Numbered from the stretch's first letter, positions 1 through 9,640 are shown. The stretch: 64,000 nt of DNA from an uncultured Saprospiraceae bacterium (GCA_938016265.1 CALLWB010000079.1:1-64000); one strand, 5' to 3'. Program-made: numbers and translations. The notes: a model not told the origin generated them from the letters alone.

Positions 1-3000
1 GGTAGCTTTACCATAACGATAACTGATTCCTTTGGATGTACCGATGCTAGTATGGTTACGATTACAGAGCCACAAGTATTATCGACAACTGCAATTCTAA
101 ACAGCGCAGTGGTTTGTAATGGAGAATCAAATGGATCAGCAACGGCCTCTTCTACTGGAGGTACAATGCCATATACATATCTCTGGGATAATGGAGAAAT
201 GAATGCGCTGGCAACAAATCTAAATGCAGGAAATCATACGGTGACTACCACAGATGCAAATGGATGCATAACCACTACTTCTATTTTAGTAACGGAACCA
301 GACTTACTTTCCTTAAATATTAATGTAGTAAATCAAGTAAGTTGTAATGGCTTAAGTGATGGTAGCGCTGCTGCAAATGTGACTGGAGGAACAGCTCCTT
401 ATAGCTACCTGTGGGATAATGCTGAAATAATTATGACTGCAACGGCATTGAATGCTGGAGTACATTTTGTCACTATAACAGATGCAAATAACTGTACAGC
501 TGTCAACTCAATAACCATAACTGAACCTCTTCTGCTTGGTAGTAATGCTAGTATGAATACTATGGTCAGCTGCAATGGACTCAGTGATGGATCAGCTACG
601 GTTACAGCAAGTGGAGGTACGACTGCCTACTCTTTCGTTTGGGATAGTGGAGCAACTGCTGCAACAGCTACTAATCTTAATGCGGGAGTTCATTCAGTAA
701 CGACAACAGATGCAAATGGATGTGTAGATGTTACGACAGTAACCATTACTGAACCTGATCTTCTATCTGCTTCAATTATTGCAGATACTGATGCAAGCTG
801 TAGTGCGTGTATTGGAACTGCAGATTTGGAAGTGATGGGAGGTACCCCACCATATTCTTACTCATGGACAAATGGAAACACCGTTGAAGATCCAACTGAT
901 TTATGTTCTATCTTAAATACCGTAACTATTACAGACGCTGCAGGTTGCACAGCTACTGCAAGTGTAACAATTGGAAATTCAACTGACTTTAGTATTGCAA
1001 CAATAAATGTAGACAATAACGTTAGCTGCTTCGGAGTATGTGATGGAAGCGCTACAGTTGCAGGATCTGGCGGTTCAAGCCCATACACTTATCTATGGTC
1101 TGATGGACAAATGGTCGCAACAGCAACTGGTTTATGTGCTGGCAGCTTTACTGTAACAATTACTGATGCCTTCGGTTGTACAGATGCACAAGGAATAACA
1201 ATTACAGAGTTTGGACTACTTAGCTCAACCGCCGCTGAGGACAATGCGGTTAGTTGTAATGGAGAGAGTGATGGTGGAGCGACAGTAACTACTACAGGTG
1301 GTAATGCGCCATATACTTATGATTGGGGCAATGGAGAAGTTACTGTTTCCGCCACTGGACTAACGGGAGGAAATCAAATAGTAACAATTACTGATCAAAA
1401 CGGATGTACAACGACCGCCATGGTGTTGATTACTGAGCCATTATTATTAACAGCAACTATGGTATTAGATAATGGGGCAAGTTGTCAAGGAGAAAGCAAT
1501 GGAGGAGCTACCGCAAATATTTCTGGTGGAACCATGCCTTATACTTATATGTGGGACAATGGAGAGATGACTGCTTCAGCAACCATGCTTACTGCAGGTA
1601 ACCACGCTGTTTCGATCACAGATGCTAATAACTGTAATTTGGTGGCGACTATTCTGGTAACAGAAGCTTCCTCCTTAGGAAATACAATCGTCCAATTAGG
1701 AGCAGTAAGTTGTAACGGAGGAAATGACGGTAGTGCAATGGTCACTGTAACAGGTGGAACTCCTGCTTATTCATATCTATGGGACAACGGCGAAACAAAT
1801 AGCACGGCAACAGCTCTAACGGGCGGTGCACATATGGTCACCACTTCTGATGCGAATGGTTGCGATATAATTGCAAATATTACTATTGCTGAACCACCGG
1901 CTTTAATAGCCAGCATTCCAACTATAACCAATGTAAGTTGTAATGGTTTCTGTGATGGAAACGCAACTGCTGCTGCTACGGGAGGAACAATGCCATATAC
2001 ATATGCGTGGTCAGATGGACAACAAGCAATAACTGCTACAGGACTATGTGCCGGTGGATATACCGTCACGATCACAGATGTTCTTGGATGTGTAGATGTG
2101 GCAAATGTTACTATAACGGAACCTCAGATTCTTTCCTCAACAGCTACTTCAAATAATGGGGTGTCGTGTAATGGTGATAGTGATGGTAGTGCTACGGTTA
2201 CAACTACCGGAGGCACAATTCCATATGTATATACTTGGGATAATGGAGAAACTACACAAACTGCCACTTTGCTTGATGGTGGAACGCATGATATTACAAT
2301 TACCGATCTAAATGGATGTGTCACAACCGCTCAAGTGCAAATAGCTGAGCCGGCAATGTTAGTGCTCAGTGCAACTGAAATTTCAGCAGTGGTTTGTAAT
2401 GGAGAATCTAATGGAGCAAGCACAGTGACTGTTTCTGGTGGAACAATGCCTTATAACTACCTTTGGGACAACGGAGAAATTGTTGCAAATGCTACCGGAC
2501 TTAATGCTGGAAATCATATGGTGTCTGTAACGGATGCAAATAACTGTGTTGCGGTTGCCAGTGTAATAATCACGGAGCCAGCATTATTAGTTGCTTCGGC
2601 AGTTATTGGATCTACGGTAAGTTGCAACGGACTAAGTGATGGTAGTGCAACTGCCTCCGGTATTGGGGGCGTGGCACCTTACGCATTTGTCTGGGATACT
2701 GGAGAACTTACTTCTACCGCAACCCAATTAGGAGCAGGGACACATACAGTAACAATGACCGATGCAAATAACTGTACAAGTACTTCTTCGATATTGATGA
2801 CAGAACCTGCGTTGTTAACTTCAATGACAACACTAGTCTCAAATGTGGTTTGTAATGGAGAAAGTAATGGCTCTGCGACGATCAGTGTATCTGGCGGTAC
2901 CACAGCATATACCTATCAATGGGATAATGGAGAGTTGTCTGCCACTGCTAATATGCTAAATGCTGGCGCTCATTCAGTGACAGTAACAGATGCAAATGGA

Positions 3001-5421
3001 TGTACAATTATTGACAACATTCTAATTACAGAACCTGCAACATTACAAGTCACTGCTTCAGAAATTACTCCGGTAGTTTGTAATGGTGAAAGCAATGGTG
3101 TTGCCGGATCAACAGTAACTGGCGGCACAACTCCATATACTTATCTATGGGACAATGGGGAAGCCACAATGATTGCATCCGGTCTTAACGTCGGGGTACA
3201 TACTTTGACAGCAACAGACGCAAATGGTTGTTCTGCAACAACTAGCGTAACGATAACAGAGCCACCAGTTTTAAGTGGCACAATGAATTCGACAGATGCA
3301 AGTTGTGCTGGATTCTGTGATGGTAATGCGACGATAACCCCTGCTGGTGGAGTATTACCCTATCAATATCTATGGTCAGCAAGTGCTGGAGGACAAATGA
3401 CAGCTACCGCAACTAATCTTTGCGCTGGAGCACATACGGTAACCTTAACAGACGCCAACGGATGTCAGTTTATTGGTAATGTAGTGGTTGGACAGCCTTC
3501 TAGTTTGATTTTGACCACCTCGGTGATCTCCACTCCATCATGTTTTGGTGATGCAGATGGCTCCGCTCAGGTAGTTGCTTCTGGAGGAACGGCTCCTTAC
3601 TTATACAACTGGGATAATTCAGAACAAACTGCAATTGCAGTATCTCTTGATGCTGGAACTCATACTGTTACTGTAACGGATGCTAACTTATGTCAATCTT
3701 TTGGAACAGTCACGATTACTGAACCTGGCTTACTTACTGCTACCATCACTGGAGTGAACGTCTCTTGTAATGGATTTAATGATGGAACGGCCAGTGTTGT
3801 TGTTAGTGGAGGGACGATACCTTATACTTACAGCTGGGATAATAATTCGAATACGCCTACAATAGGACCATTAGCACCAGGTACTTACCAACTTACAGTA
3901 ACTGACCAAAATGGATGTACTACAATTGATAATGTAACAATAACAGAGCCCAATGTGCTTGAAGCTACAAGCATTGAGACTAGTGTCACTTGTTTCGGTG
4001 CTAGCGATGGAATTTCTACTTTATTCCCTGCAGGAGGAACACCTCCTTATCTGTTTGATTGGGATAATGGAGAATCAACAAACCCTGCTATTAGTTTAGA
4101 CTCTGATTTACATACCGTAACACTGACAGATAACAATGGATGTACGTTTGTTAGGACAGTACAGATCAATTCGCCAAATCCAATTGTTTGGGTTGCTGCG
4201 CAATCTGTGGTAACTGATCCTTCTTGTAATGGTGGAAATGATGGAAGTGCCTCGGTAGGTGCTTCTGGAGGAACAGCTCCTTATCAATATGAGTGGAGTA
4301 CGAATCCTGCTCAATATGGATCGATGGCTTCTGGTTTATCCGCTGGCGTCTATCAAGTTTCTGTTGTTGATAGCAATGGATGTGTTGGAGCACCGACTTC
4401 TGTCACTGTTGGAGAACCAGCCCCTGTTGGAGTAGCAGTAGCAACTACGGAAGTTTCTTGTTTTGATACAGCAGATGGCACTGCAACGGCAACAGCCTCA
4501 GGCGGTACAGCACCTTATCAATATCAATGGAATAATGGACAATCAGGAGCAAGCGCTACTGGACTTGATGCCGGTTCATATACCGTAACCGCAACAGATT
4601 CACAAGGATGTATTTCTATAGAAAGTGTTGCATTAGCTCAGCCAAATCCAATTTTAGCAACCATTTCTACGATCCCTGCTACTTGCTTCGGTGAAGAAAA
4701 TGGAGCTATCTTGATTGATACCGTAATTGGTATTGCACCACCATTTGTTTATTCCTTGAATGGAGAAACATTTGCACCAGGCGATCAGTTTGGAGGTTTG
4801 GGAAGTGGTAGCTATTCGGTTTATGTAATGGATGCGAATGGTTGTGTAATCGTCCGTCAGGCCTTCGTTGATGAGCCTACAGAACTGGAAATTGAAATCA
4901 CTGCAGAGGCAACGCTGGTTGTTCTGGGAGACAGCCTGCAATTAGAAACGATGGTGAATACTGGAGATTCTTTAAGCTATAGCTGGACGCCAGGGGATTA
5001 CTTGAGTTGTATTGATTGTCCAAATCCGGTTGTTCGACCATTTGAGACGACCAGCTACACCGTAATGATAACGAATGCTGCAGGTTGTACTGCGGAATCT
5101 TCCATTACTATTGAGGTTGATAAGAACAGAGACGTCTTCATTCCAAATGCATTTACTCCGAATGAGGATGGTGTGAACGATGTTGCCATGATCTTCGGCA
5201 ATCAAAGTGTGAGTAACATCAAGAAGTTTAATATCTATGACAGATGGGGAGAACTTGTGTTCACCGCAACTGACTTCCAGCCTAATGACCCGACTATGGG
5301 TTGGAATGGGCTATTTAAGAACAAGCGATTAAACTCAGCGGTATTTGTTTATTTTGCTGAAGTGGAGTTTGTTGATGGCGAGGTTATTCTTTACAAAGGA
5401 GATATCACATTAGTTGACTAA
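1..5421 (+). CDS. Giant SprB-repeat adhesin-like protein, T9SS type B signal (5' end outside window)
   Basis: The frame is open from base 1, so the start and any signal peptide lie upstream; 1,806 residues are visible. They form about 21 full tandem SprB-type modules of roughly 75-80 residues, each with a VSCNGxSDG-like opening, a GGTxPYxYLWDNGE core and an HTVTxTDANGC end. After the last module comes a PKD-like stretch (about 4,880-5,120) and then a C-terminal domain beginning FIPNAFTPNEDGVNDV, which is the gliding-motility-associated (CHU_C, type B) T9SS sorting domain. Known members are exported through the outer membrane by T9SS and act as surface adhesins, as SprB does in Flavobacterium gliding. 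Function here is inference; the family call is firm. A strong terminator follows. Confidence 0.93.
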   Translation, partial: GSFTITITDSFGCTDASMVTITEPQVLSTTAILNSAVVCNGESNGSATASSTGGTMPYTYLWDNGEMNALATNLNAGNHTVTTTDANGCITTTSILVTEPDLLSLNINVVNQVSCNGLSDGSAAANVTGGTAPYSYLWDNAEIIMTATALNAGVHFVTITDANNCTAVNSITITEPLLLGSNASMNTMVSCNGLSDGSATVTASGGTTAYSFVWDSGATAATATNLNAGVHSVTTTDANGCVDVTTVTITEPDLLSASIIADTDASCSACIGTADLEVMGGTPPYSYSWTNGNTVEDPTDLCSILNTVTITDAAGCTATASVTIGNSTDFSIATINVDNNVSCFGVCDGSATVAGSGGSSPYTYLWSDGQMVATATGLCAGSFTVTITDAFGCTDAQGITITEFGLLSSTAAEDNAVSCNGESDGGATVTTTGGNAPYTYDWGNGEVTVSATGLTGGNQIVTITDQNGCTTTAMVLITEPLLLTATMVLDNGASCQGESNGGATANISGGTMPYTYMWDNGEMTASATMLTAGNHAVSITDANNCNLVATILVTEASSLGNTIVQLGAVSCNGGNDGSAMVTVTGGTPAYSYLWDNGETNSTATALTGGAHMVTTSDANGCDIIANITIAEPPALIASIPTITNVSCNGFCDGNATAAATGGTMPYTYAWSDGQQAITATGLCAGGYTVTITDVLGCVDVANVTITEPQILSSTATSNNGVSCNGDSDGSATVTTTGGTIPYVYTWDNGETTQTATLLDGGTHDITITDLNGCVTTAQVQIAEPAMLVLSATEISAVVCNGESNGASTVTVSGGTMPYNYLWDNGEIVANATGLNAGNHMVSVTDANNCVAVASVIITEPALLVASAVIGSTVSCNGLSDGSATASGIGGVAPYAFVWDTGELTSTATQLGAGTHTVTMTDANNCTSTSSILMTEPALLTSMTTLVSNVVCNGESNGSATISVSGGTTAYTYQWDNGELSATANMLNAGAHSVTVTDANGCTIIDNILITEPATLQVTASEITPVVCNGESNGVAGSTVTGGTTPYTYLWDNGEATMIASGLNVGVHTLTATDANGCSATTSVTITEPPVLSGTMNSTDASCAGFCDGNATITPAGGVLPYQYLWSASAGGQMTATATNLCAGAHTVTLTDANGCQFIGNVVVGQPSSLILTTSVISTPSCFGDADGSAQVVASGGTAPYLYNWDNSEQTAIAVSLDAGTHTVTVTDANLCQSFGTVTITEPGLLTATITGVNVSCNGFNDGTASVVVSGGTIPYTYSWDNNSNTPTIGPLAPGTYQLTVTDQNGCTTIDNVTITEPNVLEATSIETSVTCFGASDGISTLFPAGGTPPYLFDWDNGESTNPAISLDSDLHTVTLTDNNGCTFVRTVQINSPNPIVWVAAQSVVTDPSCNGGNDGSASVGASGGTAPYQYEWSTNPAQYGSMASGLSAGVYQVSVVDSNGCVGAPTSVTVGEPAPVGVAVATTEVSCFDTADGTATATASGGTAPYQYQWNNGQSGASATGLDAGSYTVTATDSQGCISIESVALAQPNPILATISTIPATCFGEENGAILIDTVIGIAPPFVYSLNGETFAPGDQFGGLGSGSYSVYVMDANGCVIVRQAFVDEPTELEIEITAEATLVVLGDSLQLETMVNTGDSLSYSWTPGDYLSCIDCPNPVVRPFETTSYTVMITNAAGCTAESSITIEVDKNRDVFIPNAFTPNEDGVNDVAMIFGNQSVSNIKKFNIYDRWGELVFTATDFQPNDPTMGWNGLFKNKRLNSAVFVYFAEVEFVDGEVILYKGDITLVD
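60..4885 (+). repeat. Tandem array of about 21 SprB modules
   Basis: Repeat unit is about 225-240 bp within the coding frame. The protein pattern is strongly conserved (paired cysteines at the start and end of each module, WDNGE in the middle), but the DNA is diverged, so the array is old and maintained by selection on protein rather than by recent copying. Confidence 0.9.
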
Positions 5422-5448
5422 TATACAGTGCGAATTCAATACGTTTGT

Positions 5449-5485
5449 AGAAGGGAAATACTTAGTTGTGTTTCCCTTCTTTTTT
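5449..5485 (+). terminator. Rho-independent terminator
   Basis: Perfect 10-bp stem AGAAGGGAAA / TTTCCCTTCT with a 12-nt loop followed by a T run, 28 bp after the SprB gene stop. The A-rich left side could also serve the opposite-strand gene ending at 5542. Confidence 0.9.
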
Positions 5486-5541
5486 GCAGTAAATGCACTT
5501 TAAAAACGATTGGTATTGTTTGACCTTTTTTGGGGGGGAGT

Positions 5542-6219
5542 TTAAATAAATCTTGGTGTGAATCCTCCTTGGCTAGTTCCGGGGACAGGTAATAGCTGAT
5601 CTCCTGTTTGATCTACCGGGTATTTGTCCGAAATAACCTTATACCAGTTCTTAGAATCGAATTCTTGACGAAATTCGCTTGCCATTTTAGGATTGATTAA
5701 CAAGTGATAGCCGCCTCTTGTTTCCAGGATTTTATAACTTTCTCCAATGTTTTGATTAAGCCATTCTTTGTTCATGTCAATATCTTTGGTGTCGATGTCA
5801 AAGTCTACAAAACACGTTCTGGATTTTGATTTTTGGATACAGCTTAATGCTTCTGCATGAATGTTGAAATTTTTAGATTCCATTAAATCCCAACACATTT
5901 TACCCATCATCTTTGTTGCTTTTTGCATACATCTTGGGTTTACTGTGATGTACACCACAAGGGATTGCTGAGGAGCAGGAGAGTCCCCCAAGTTAAATCT
6001 GTCGATGGGTATTTCTAATTGTGAAATTTTTTCTATTATCCTTTCTTTGGTAGAGACAAATCTCTTTAGTTGCGTTTTGTCTGAGGACTTCACAAGATCT
6101 GTGCAGTATTTTTTTCTGGCAAATAAGGAGAGGTAGTACTTTTCGGTTTCTTGCAAATCAGGTAACCATTCGACAAAGTCTGTAAGTAGCTTTAGGTCTG
6201 TTATTATTTGATAATTCAT
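5542..6219 (-). CDS. Predicted archaeo-eukaryotic primase (AEP) fold protein
   Basis: This 225-residue protein carries three motifs in the order and spacing of the AEP/PrimPol superfamily. FVDFDID (137-143) fits the metal-binding DxD motif I, RGGYHLL (168-174) fits motif II with its histidine, and LLPVPGTSQGGF (209-220) resembles the motif III region. A strand LVVYITVNPR (87-96) precedes them. It has no helicase domain and no Zn-binding stem, so it is a minimal stand-alone domain; the N-terminal 80 residues are helical and unassigned. It faces the SprB gene tail to tail, and nothing nearby is a replication gene. Polymerase or primase activity is inference; the fold assignment is moderately sure. 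It could instead be an inactive AEP relative. Confidence 0.6.
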   Translation of the reverse strand: MNYQIITDLKLLTDFVEWLPDLQETEKYYLSLFARKKYCTDLVKSSDKTQLKRFVSTKERIIEKISQLEIPIDRFNLGDSPAPQQSLVVYITVNPRCMQKATKMMGKMCWDLMESKNFNIHAEALSCIQKSKSRTCFVDFDIDTKDIDMNKEWLNQNIGESYKILETRGGYHLLINPKMASEFRQEFDSKNWYKVISDKYPVDQTGDQLLPVPGTSQGGFTPRFI

Positions 6220-6619
6220 CTCAATTTTTTTGGGCTTAAGTTTTTCAGGTAAGAAAGATCGGATTTTTTTTGTATCCGTGGTAATTTTTTTGGAGTGACT
6301 TCCTTTAGAACGAAAAGGAGGGAATTGGGAGTTTTAAAACTGTTTTTAATAGAGGAGAATGGTTGCGCAAAGGATAGAAGTGGTATGAGGTGCTTGGGAA
6401 GTCTTGTTGAAGCAAGGCGCAGCCGTGCTGAGCGAAGAGCGAAGACCGGACTGCAACTATGCTGAACAGGCTTGGCAAGTGCCGAATTTTAGCGGATAGC
6501 CTGTGAGGAGCCGCAGGAGCGCGCGGGGAGGGTTTGTGTGTTGGCCGGGAGTTGGCAGGGTAGGGCGCCCTCTTTAATGAAAGAATACTTGAATGCCTAA
6601 ATGTTTTTGTTAGGATGGA
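6220..6619. other. Intergenic region with a GC-rich island
   Basis: No credible gene. Bases 6220-6390 are AT-rich leader for the AEP-like gene on the minus strand. Bases about 6400-6575 are much more GC-rich than the surroundings and contain several short inverted GC segments (for example gagccgcaggagcgcgcggg); see the repeat entry. Confidence 0.6.
6400..6575. repeat. GC-rich intergenic element, possible dispersed repeat or structured RNA
   Basis: About 175 bp with strongly raised G+C in an AT-rich region, containing alternating GCGC, GCCG and CCGG tracts and no open frame that looks coding. Its composition is unlike either flanking gene. Only one copy is in the window, so dispersal cannot be shown from here; the call rests on composition and on its lying between two genes. 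Confidence 0.35.
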
Positions 6620-7162
6620 TTAGAAATAAGAGATCATGGGGAATCTATCGGAAGCAAGCGCCACCAACACAATCAAACCAATGGTAAAAAGACCATACTT
6701 AGTGATCTGCTCCCAACTCTCCAACCCCAAACGCTTGGTAGTTCTACTTAAAAGATAGAAAATCAGTAATCCAATAATGAAGGGCTGTACCGGAATTTGC
6801 CAGTGAAAAAGGTAGGCGTCGGATAGACGCATCGTATTGAATAAGGAGCAAAGACCAACCATTTTGAAAACCCAGGCTGTTTTGTATTGTTTTTTTAAAA
6901 TCTGCAGTGTACTGAGGAATAGGAAAAATAAGAGGAAAAAACTCCAGCCAAACTCGAAATCAAATGAAGAGTAGCGTATTATTGCCCCATCATTTACTGC
7001 TTCGATCCCCAATAAAACGTTCTGATACCTAGTATTAATCAAGTAGATATACAAAAAGGCCTCGAAGAAATTTATCGCCTCCAGCCAACCAAAATCAGTC
7101 ACCAGTTCTTCTGTAAAACTAGTTTGTGTGTCCTCCCGATCCAGAACTTCAAACTCTTCCAT
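6620..7162 (-). CDS. Integral membrane protein of unknown function
   Basis: Predicted 180 residues from the ATG at 7162; a TTG two codons upstream is possible but the ATG is preferred. After an acidic N-terminus there are about five hydrophobic segments (for example FFLLFFLFLSTLQIL, PFIIGLLIFYLLS and GLFTIGLIVLVALA). I do not recognise the family. The gene begins 9 bp after the stop of the acyltransferase gene on the same strand, so the two are very probably co-transcribed, which hints at a membrane-lipid or envelope role but proves nothing. Confidence 0.7.
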   Translation of the reverse strand: MEEFEVLDREDTQTSFTEELVTDFGWLEAINFFEAFLYIYLINTRYQNVLLGIEAVNDGAIIRYSSFDFEFGWSFFLLFFLFLSTLQILKKQYKTAWVFKMVGLCSLFNTMRLSDAYLFHWQIPVQPFIIGLLIFYLLSRTTKRLGLESWEQITKYGLFTIGLIVLVALASDRFPMISYF

Positions 7163-7170
7163 ATTCAAAC

Positions 7171-8352
7171 TTATAGTTCCTCCATCACTTCCCTATACTT
7201 TGGCGGGGCATCGCTGATCCCACCACGGTATCCACGTAGGGCAATTGGTATCCAGCCAAGGATGGGGATGAAATAGAAAATAGTAAATGGATTTTTCAAT
7301 AACATCCGAAACGTCGATCCGAATCCGTATTTGATTTTTACCTCCTCTCCAGGCTTTCGCTTATTCCATAGTCGGATAAATTCGTGGAAGGTAAACAGCC
7401 AGCCATGGGGCAGATAAAACGGGAATTTGCTTCGGTTTTTCCAGACGTTGCTCAAGTGTTCTCTAATTTGATAAGGCTTTTGGCCGTAGGTGACAACTGC
7501 TTCGTCCAGCTCCTTTTGCATGATGGCGTGTATCTTGTCCCTGACCTTTAGTATATCTTCTTCTGTTAGTTCTTCGTAGGGTTTGTCAATCCACTTCCAG
7601 GGACTTTGCCGTTTGCCCTTTACGAAGGTGAGTTTGGCAGGCCATGCATAATAAAACAACCAGGGTTGTAGGGGCAGCAAAATGATCAATAATCCGATTG
7701 GGATAAACGGGATGCCTATTTTTTTGGCGAAGTTATTTATGATGTCAAAGCTGTAGCTATTGGGATTTAGGTTCTCCCCGTTTACGGTGACAAATGGCAC
7801 GACATCTGTTTTGTACTTCAAACTCATTCGAACAAACGAGGTCGCAAATCGTTGAAGTTGGTATTTTCTATTCCATCCTTTTCCGATGCCAGGAACACCC
7901 TCCGGGAAGACCAGTACATTGGAATCCGGGTAGTGCATCATGGTCTCAAAATTGAGGAAGGTGGCATCAATACCTCCTAGCCGTTTCCAAAGGTTTTTAA
8001 TCAGATATGGGTTCATTAATGCAGTTTGCGAAAGCATTGGTGCTACTAGCGTACGGCATACTTTGGTATGTTCATAATTCTTTTTACGAAACAAGCCTGC
8101 TCCAAAGATGATCCCATCCCAAGGGAAGGACATTCCGGAGTGATTGCTAATCAAAATAACCGGGTGATCTGGATTATTTCGTTCTATTTCTTCGTCAAAT
8201 CCTACAAAAACCGACCGGAAAAATACGTCGTCGATTACGGTAACCACATTTTGAGCAAGACTTTTTGCAAACTCCGGATCGAAATGTTCGGTAAATATTT
8301 TTTTGTTTTCGTTTATTTGTTGCTTGTATTCCTCTTTAGTCAGGTTTCTCAT
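7171..8352 (-). CDS. PlsC-type acyltransferase (1-acylglycerol-3-phosphate acyltransferase-like)
   Basis: Predicted 393 residues. NHSGMSFPWDG at about 70-80 is the catalytic His/Asp block of the LPLAT family with an enlarged spacing between H and D, as in the NHSGxxPxDG branch, and VFPEGVPG at about 148-155 is the acceptor-binding motif. A hydrophobic segment (about 215-240) and a hydrophobic C-terminal segment suggest membrane association. These enzymes move an acyl chain from acyl-CoA or acyl-ACP to a lysolipid; the substrate cannot be told from sequence. The start was set at the ATG at 8352: a 15-codon extension would need a GTG start and adds no conserved sequence. It is the first gene of a two-gene unit and is divergent from the zincin gene at 8450. 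Confidence 0.85.
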   Translation of the reverse strand: MRNLTKEEYKQQINENKKIFTEHFDPEFAKSLAQNVVTVIDDVFFRSVFVGFDEEIERNNPDHPVILISNHSGMSFPWDGIIFGAGLFRKKNYEHTKVCRTLVAPMLSQTALMNPYLIKNLWKRLGGIDATFLNFETMMHYPDSNVLVFPEGVPGIGKGWNRKYQLQRFATSFVRMSLKYKTDVVPFVTVNGENLNPNSYSFDIINNFAKKIGIPFIPIGLLIILLPLQPWLFYYAWPAKLTFVKGKRQSPWKWIDKPYEELTEEDILKVRDKIHAIMQKELDEAVVTYGQKPYQIREHLSNVWKNRSKFPFYLPHGWLFTFHEFIRLWNKRKPGEEVKIKYGFGSTFRMLLKNPFTIFYFIPILGWIPIALRGYRGGISDAPPKYREVMEEL

Positions 8353-8449
8353 AATGGTTCTTGTATCTTTGGTAACCACAATATAATAAATTGACACGAA
8401 AAGTTGGATTTGAATTTGTTGTGTACCAATAAAAAACTATACTTCAAAC

Positions 8450-9169
8450 ATGAGTCAATCTATGGCGAAAAATAGCTGGACGTCTGCTTTGTACGGTTCT
8501 GTTTTTCCTGAAAAACTAGAATTGCCTTTGGAAGTACGCGAGCTGTTGACCGGCTTGTATCCGACTATAGATTTTAGTAAGGTGCATTTTTTTAGCAACA
8601 TGCCATGGTTTATGGTGCATGGTTTTGCGATTGGAATTACTTTGCCCGGAACGTACAACTTTCGAGGAATCAACATCTATTTGAAGGAGTTTGATCCCTA
8701 CTCAGAGTCAGGATTAGCGTTATTAGTCCACGAAGTATTTCATGCTTTGCAGTATCGAGATTTGAACAGGGCATATGGCTTAGGTTTTTTGCGAAGCTTT
8801 ATGGTTTATTACCTGGCTGATTTTTTTAGGTTGTTTTTTCAGAATTTGTTTACTGAGGGTTGGAGTTCTGCCAGTTACAAAGCGTATGAGTGTCATCCGA
8901 TGGAGTTGCCTGCTTATGCATTGGAGTATGAGTTTCGATATTGCTATAAGACTTTTGGTCGTGCTGCTATGATAGAAGCGCCGCCAGATAGCTGTATCCG
9001 AACGACAAGCAACTATTCTTATGAAGGCAACCTGATTTTTGTTATTTTGGGGTTTGTGGTAACATTTATTTTTATGTTGGTAAAACCGATCTTCGAATTA
9101 ATCCTGCTGCTGTTGGTTCCCTTTACGAAAATTGTTGAAGTTGGAGCTGGACTAGTAAATAGAAAATAA
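8450..9169 (+). CDS. Membrane-anchored zincin-like (HExxH) protein
   Basis: In these 239 residues, LLVHEVFHALQ (92-101) contains an HEVFH zinc-binding motif like that of DUF4157-type gluzincins, and E147/E152 in ECHPMELPAYALE about 50 residues later are candidates for the third zinc ligand. Hydrophobic segments occur at about 114-132 and, strongly, at about 192-228, so the protein is membrane bound. There is no signal peptide. A peptidase role is inference; some DUF4157-like proteins have no shown activity. The next gene starts 7 bp downstream, so the two form an operon. An alternative start is the Met at residue 5. Confidence 0.75.
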   Translation: MSQSMAKNSWTSALYGSVFPEKLELPLEVRELLTGLYPTIDFSKVHFFSNMPWFMVHGFAIGITLPGTYNFRGINIYLKEFDPYSESGLALLVHEVFHALQYRDLNRAYGLGFLRSFMVYYLADFFRLFFQNLFTEGWSSASYKAYECHPMELPAYALEYEFRYCYKTFGRAAMIEAPPDSCIRTTSNYSYEGNLIFVILGFVVTFIFMLVKPIFELILLLLVPFTKIVEVGAGLVNRK

Positions 9170-9176
9170 TAAGCTT

Positions 9177-9512
9177 ATGTCTCCTGAAGAGAAACTAATA
9201 ATCAAACAAACTATCGAAGATTTAATTGTAGAAACGAAGGGGAAAATCGTAGAATACGAAAAACTTTGTGTACCTATCTCGCCTGAGAATTCCTTGGGGC
9301 GAATTACCCGAATGGATGCCATTAATAATAAAAGTGTAGCAGAAGCGGCCTTGCGTACTTCCAAGCGTAAGCTTGGGAAATTGCAACACGCGCTTGCTTG
9401 TATTGACTTACCTGATTTTGGGATCTGTCAAATTTGTAAGGGGACGATCAACCCAAAACGGGTTATGCTGATGCCTGAAAGTAATAAATGCGTCCGGTGC
9501 GCCTCCAGATAA
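9177..9512 (+). CDS. DksA/TraR-family C4 zinc-finger protein
   Basis: A 111-residue protein with a helical N-terminal half (coiled-coil-like, 1-75) followed by CQIC (84-87) and CVRC (105-108), the C4 zinc finger at the C-terminus as in DksA/TraR proteins. DksA relatives bind in the RNA polymerase secondary channel and modulate initiation, often with ppGpp. The coiled-coil tip usually carries two acidic residues; I cannot place a clear DxxDxA motif, so the protein may be a divergent, perhaps non-DksA-acting, member. It follows the zincin gene by 7 bp. Confidence 0.8.
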   Translation: MSPEEKLIIKQTIEDLIVETKGKIVEYEKLCVPISPENSLGRITRMDAINNKSVAEAALRTSKRKLGKLQHALACIDLPDFGICQICKGTINPKRVMLMPESNKCVRCASR

Positions 9513-9599
9513 CACCGATTCTCTCCTTTCGCCATTTGCCAATTTCTACTGGCAAAACTACTAATCATTTTAACGGATTTTTCAAAGATTCGACGGGTC

Positions 9600-9640
9600 A
9601 ACCCTAATTTACTATAATTGCTTTTTAATAAATTAGGGTT
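9600..9640. repeat. Perfect 12-bp inverted repeat
   Basis: Arms AACCCTAATTTA (9600-9611) and TAAATTAGGGTT (9629-9640) are perfectly complementary with a 17-nt AT-rich spacer. No T run follows on either strand, so it is not a classical terminator. It could be an mRNA 3' stem for the DksA-like gene or a protein-binding site. Confidence 0.6.

Noticed and set aside
1767-2075. Minus-strand frames of about 60-100 codons inside the SprB array
   Set aside because: They recur at the same phase in every repeat as a by-product of the repeated codons.
1-5000. Possible CRISPR-like periodicity
   Set aside because: The period is about 230 bp, lies in one reading frame and varies in sequence, so it is a protein-repeat array.
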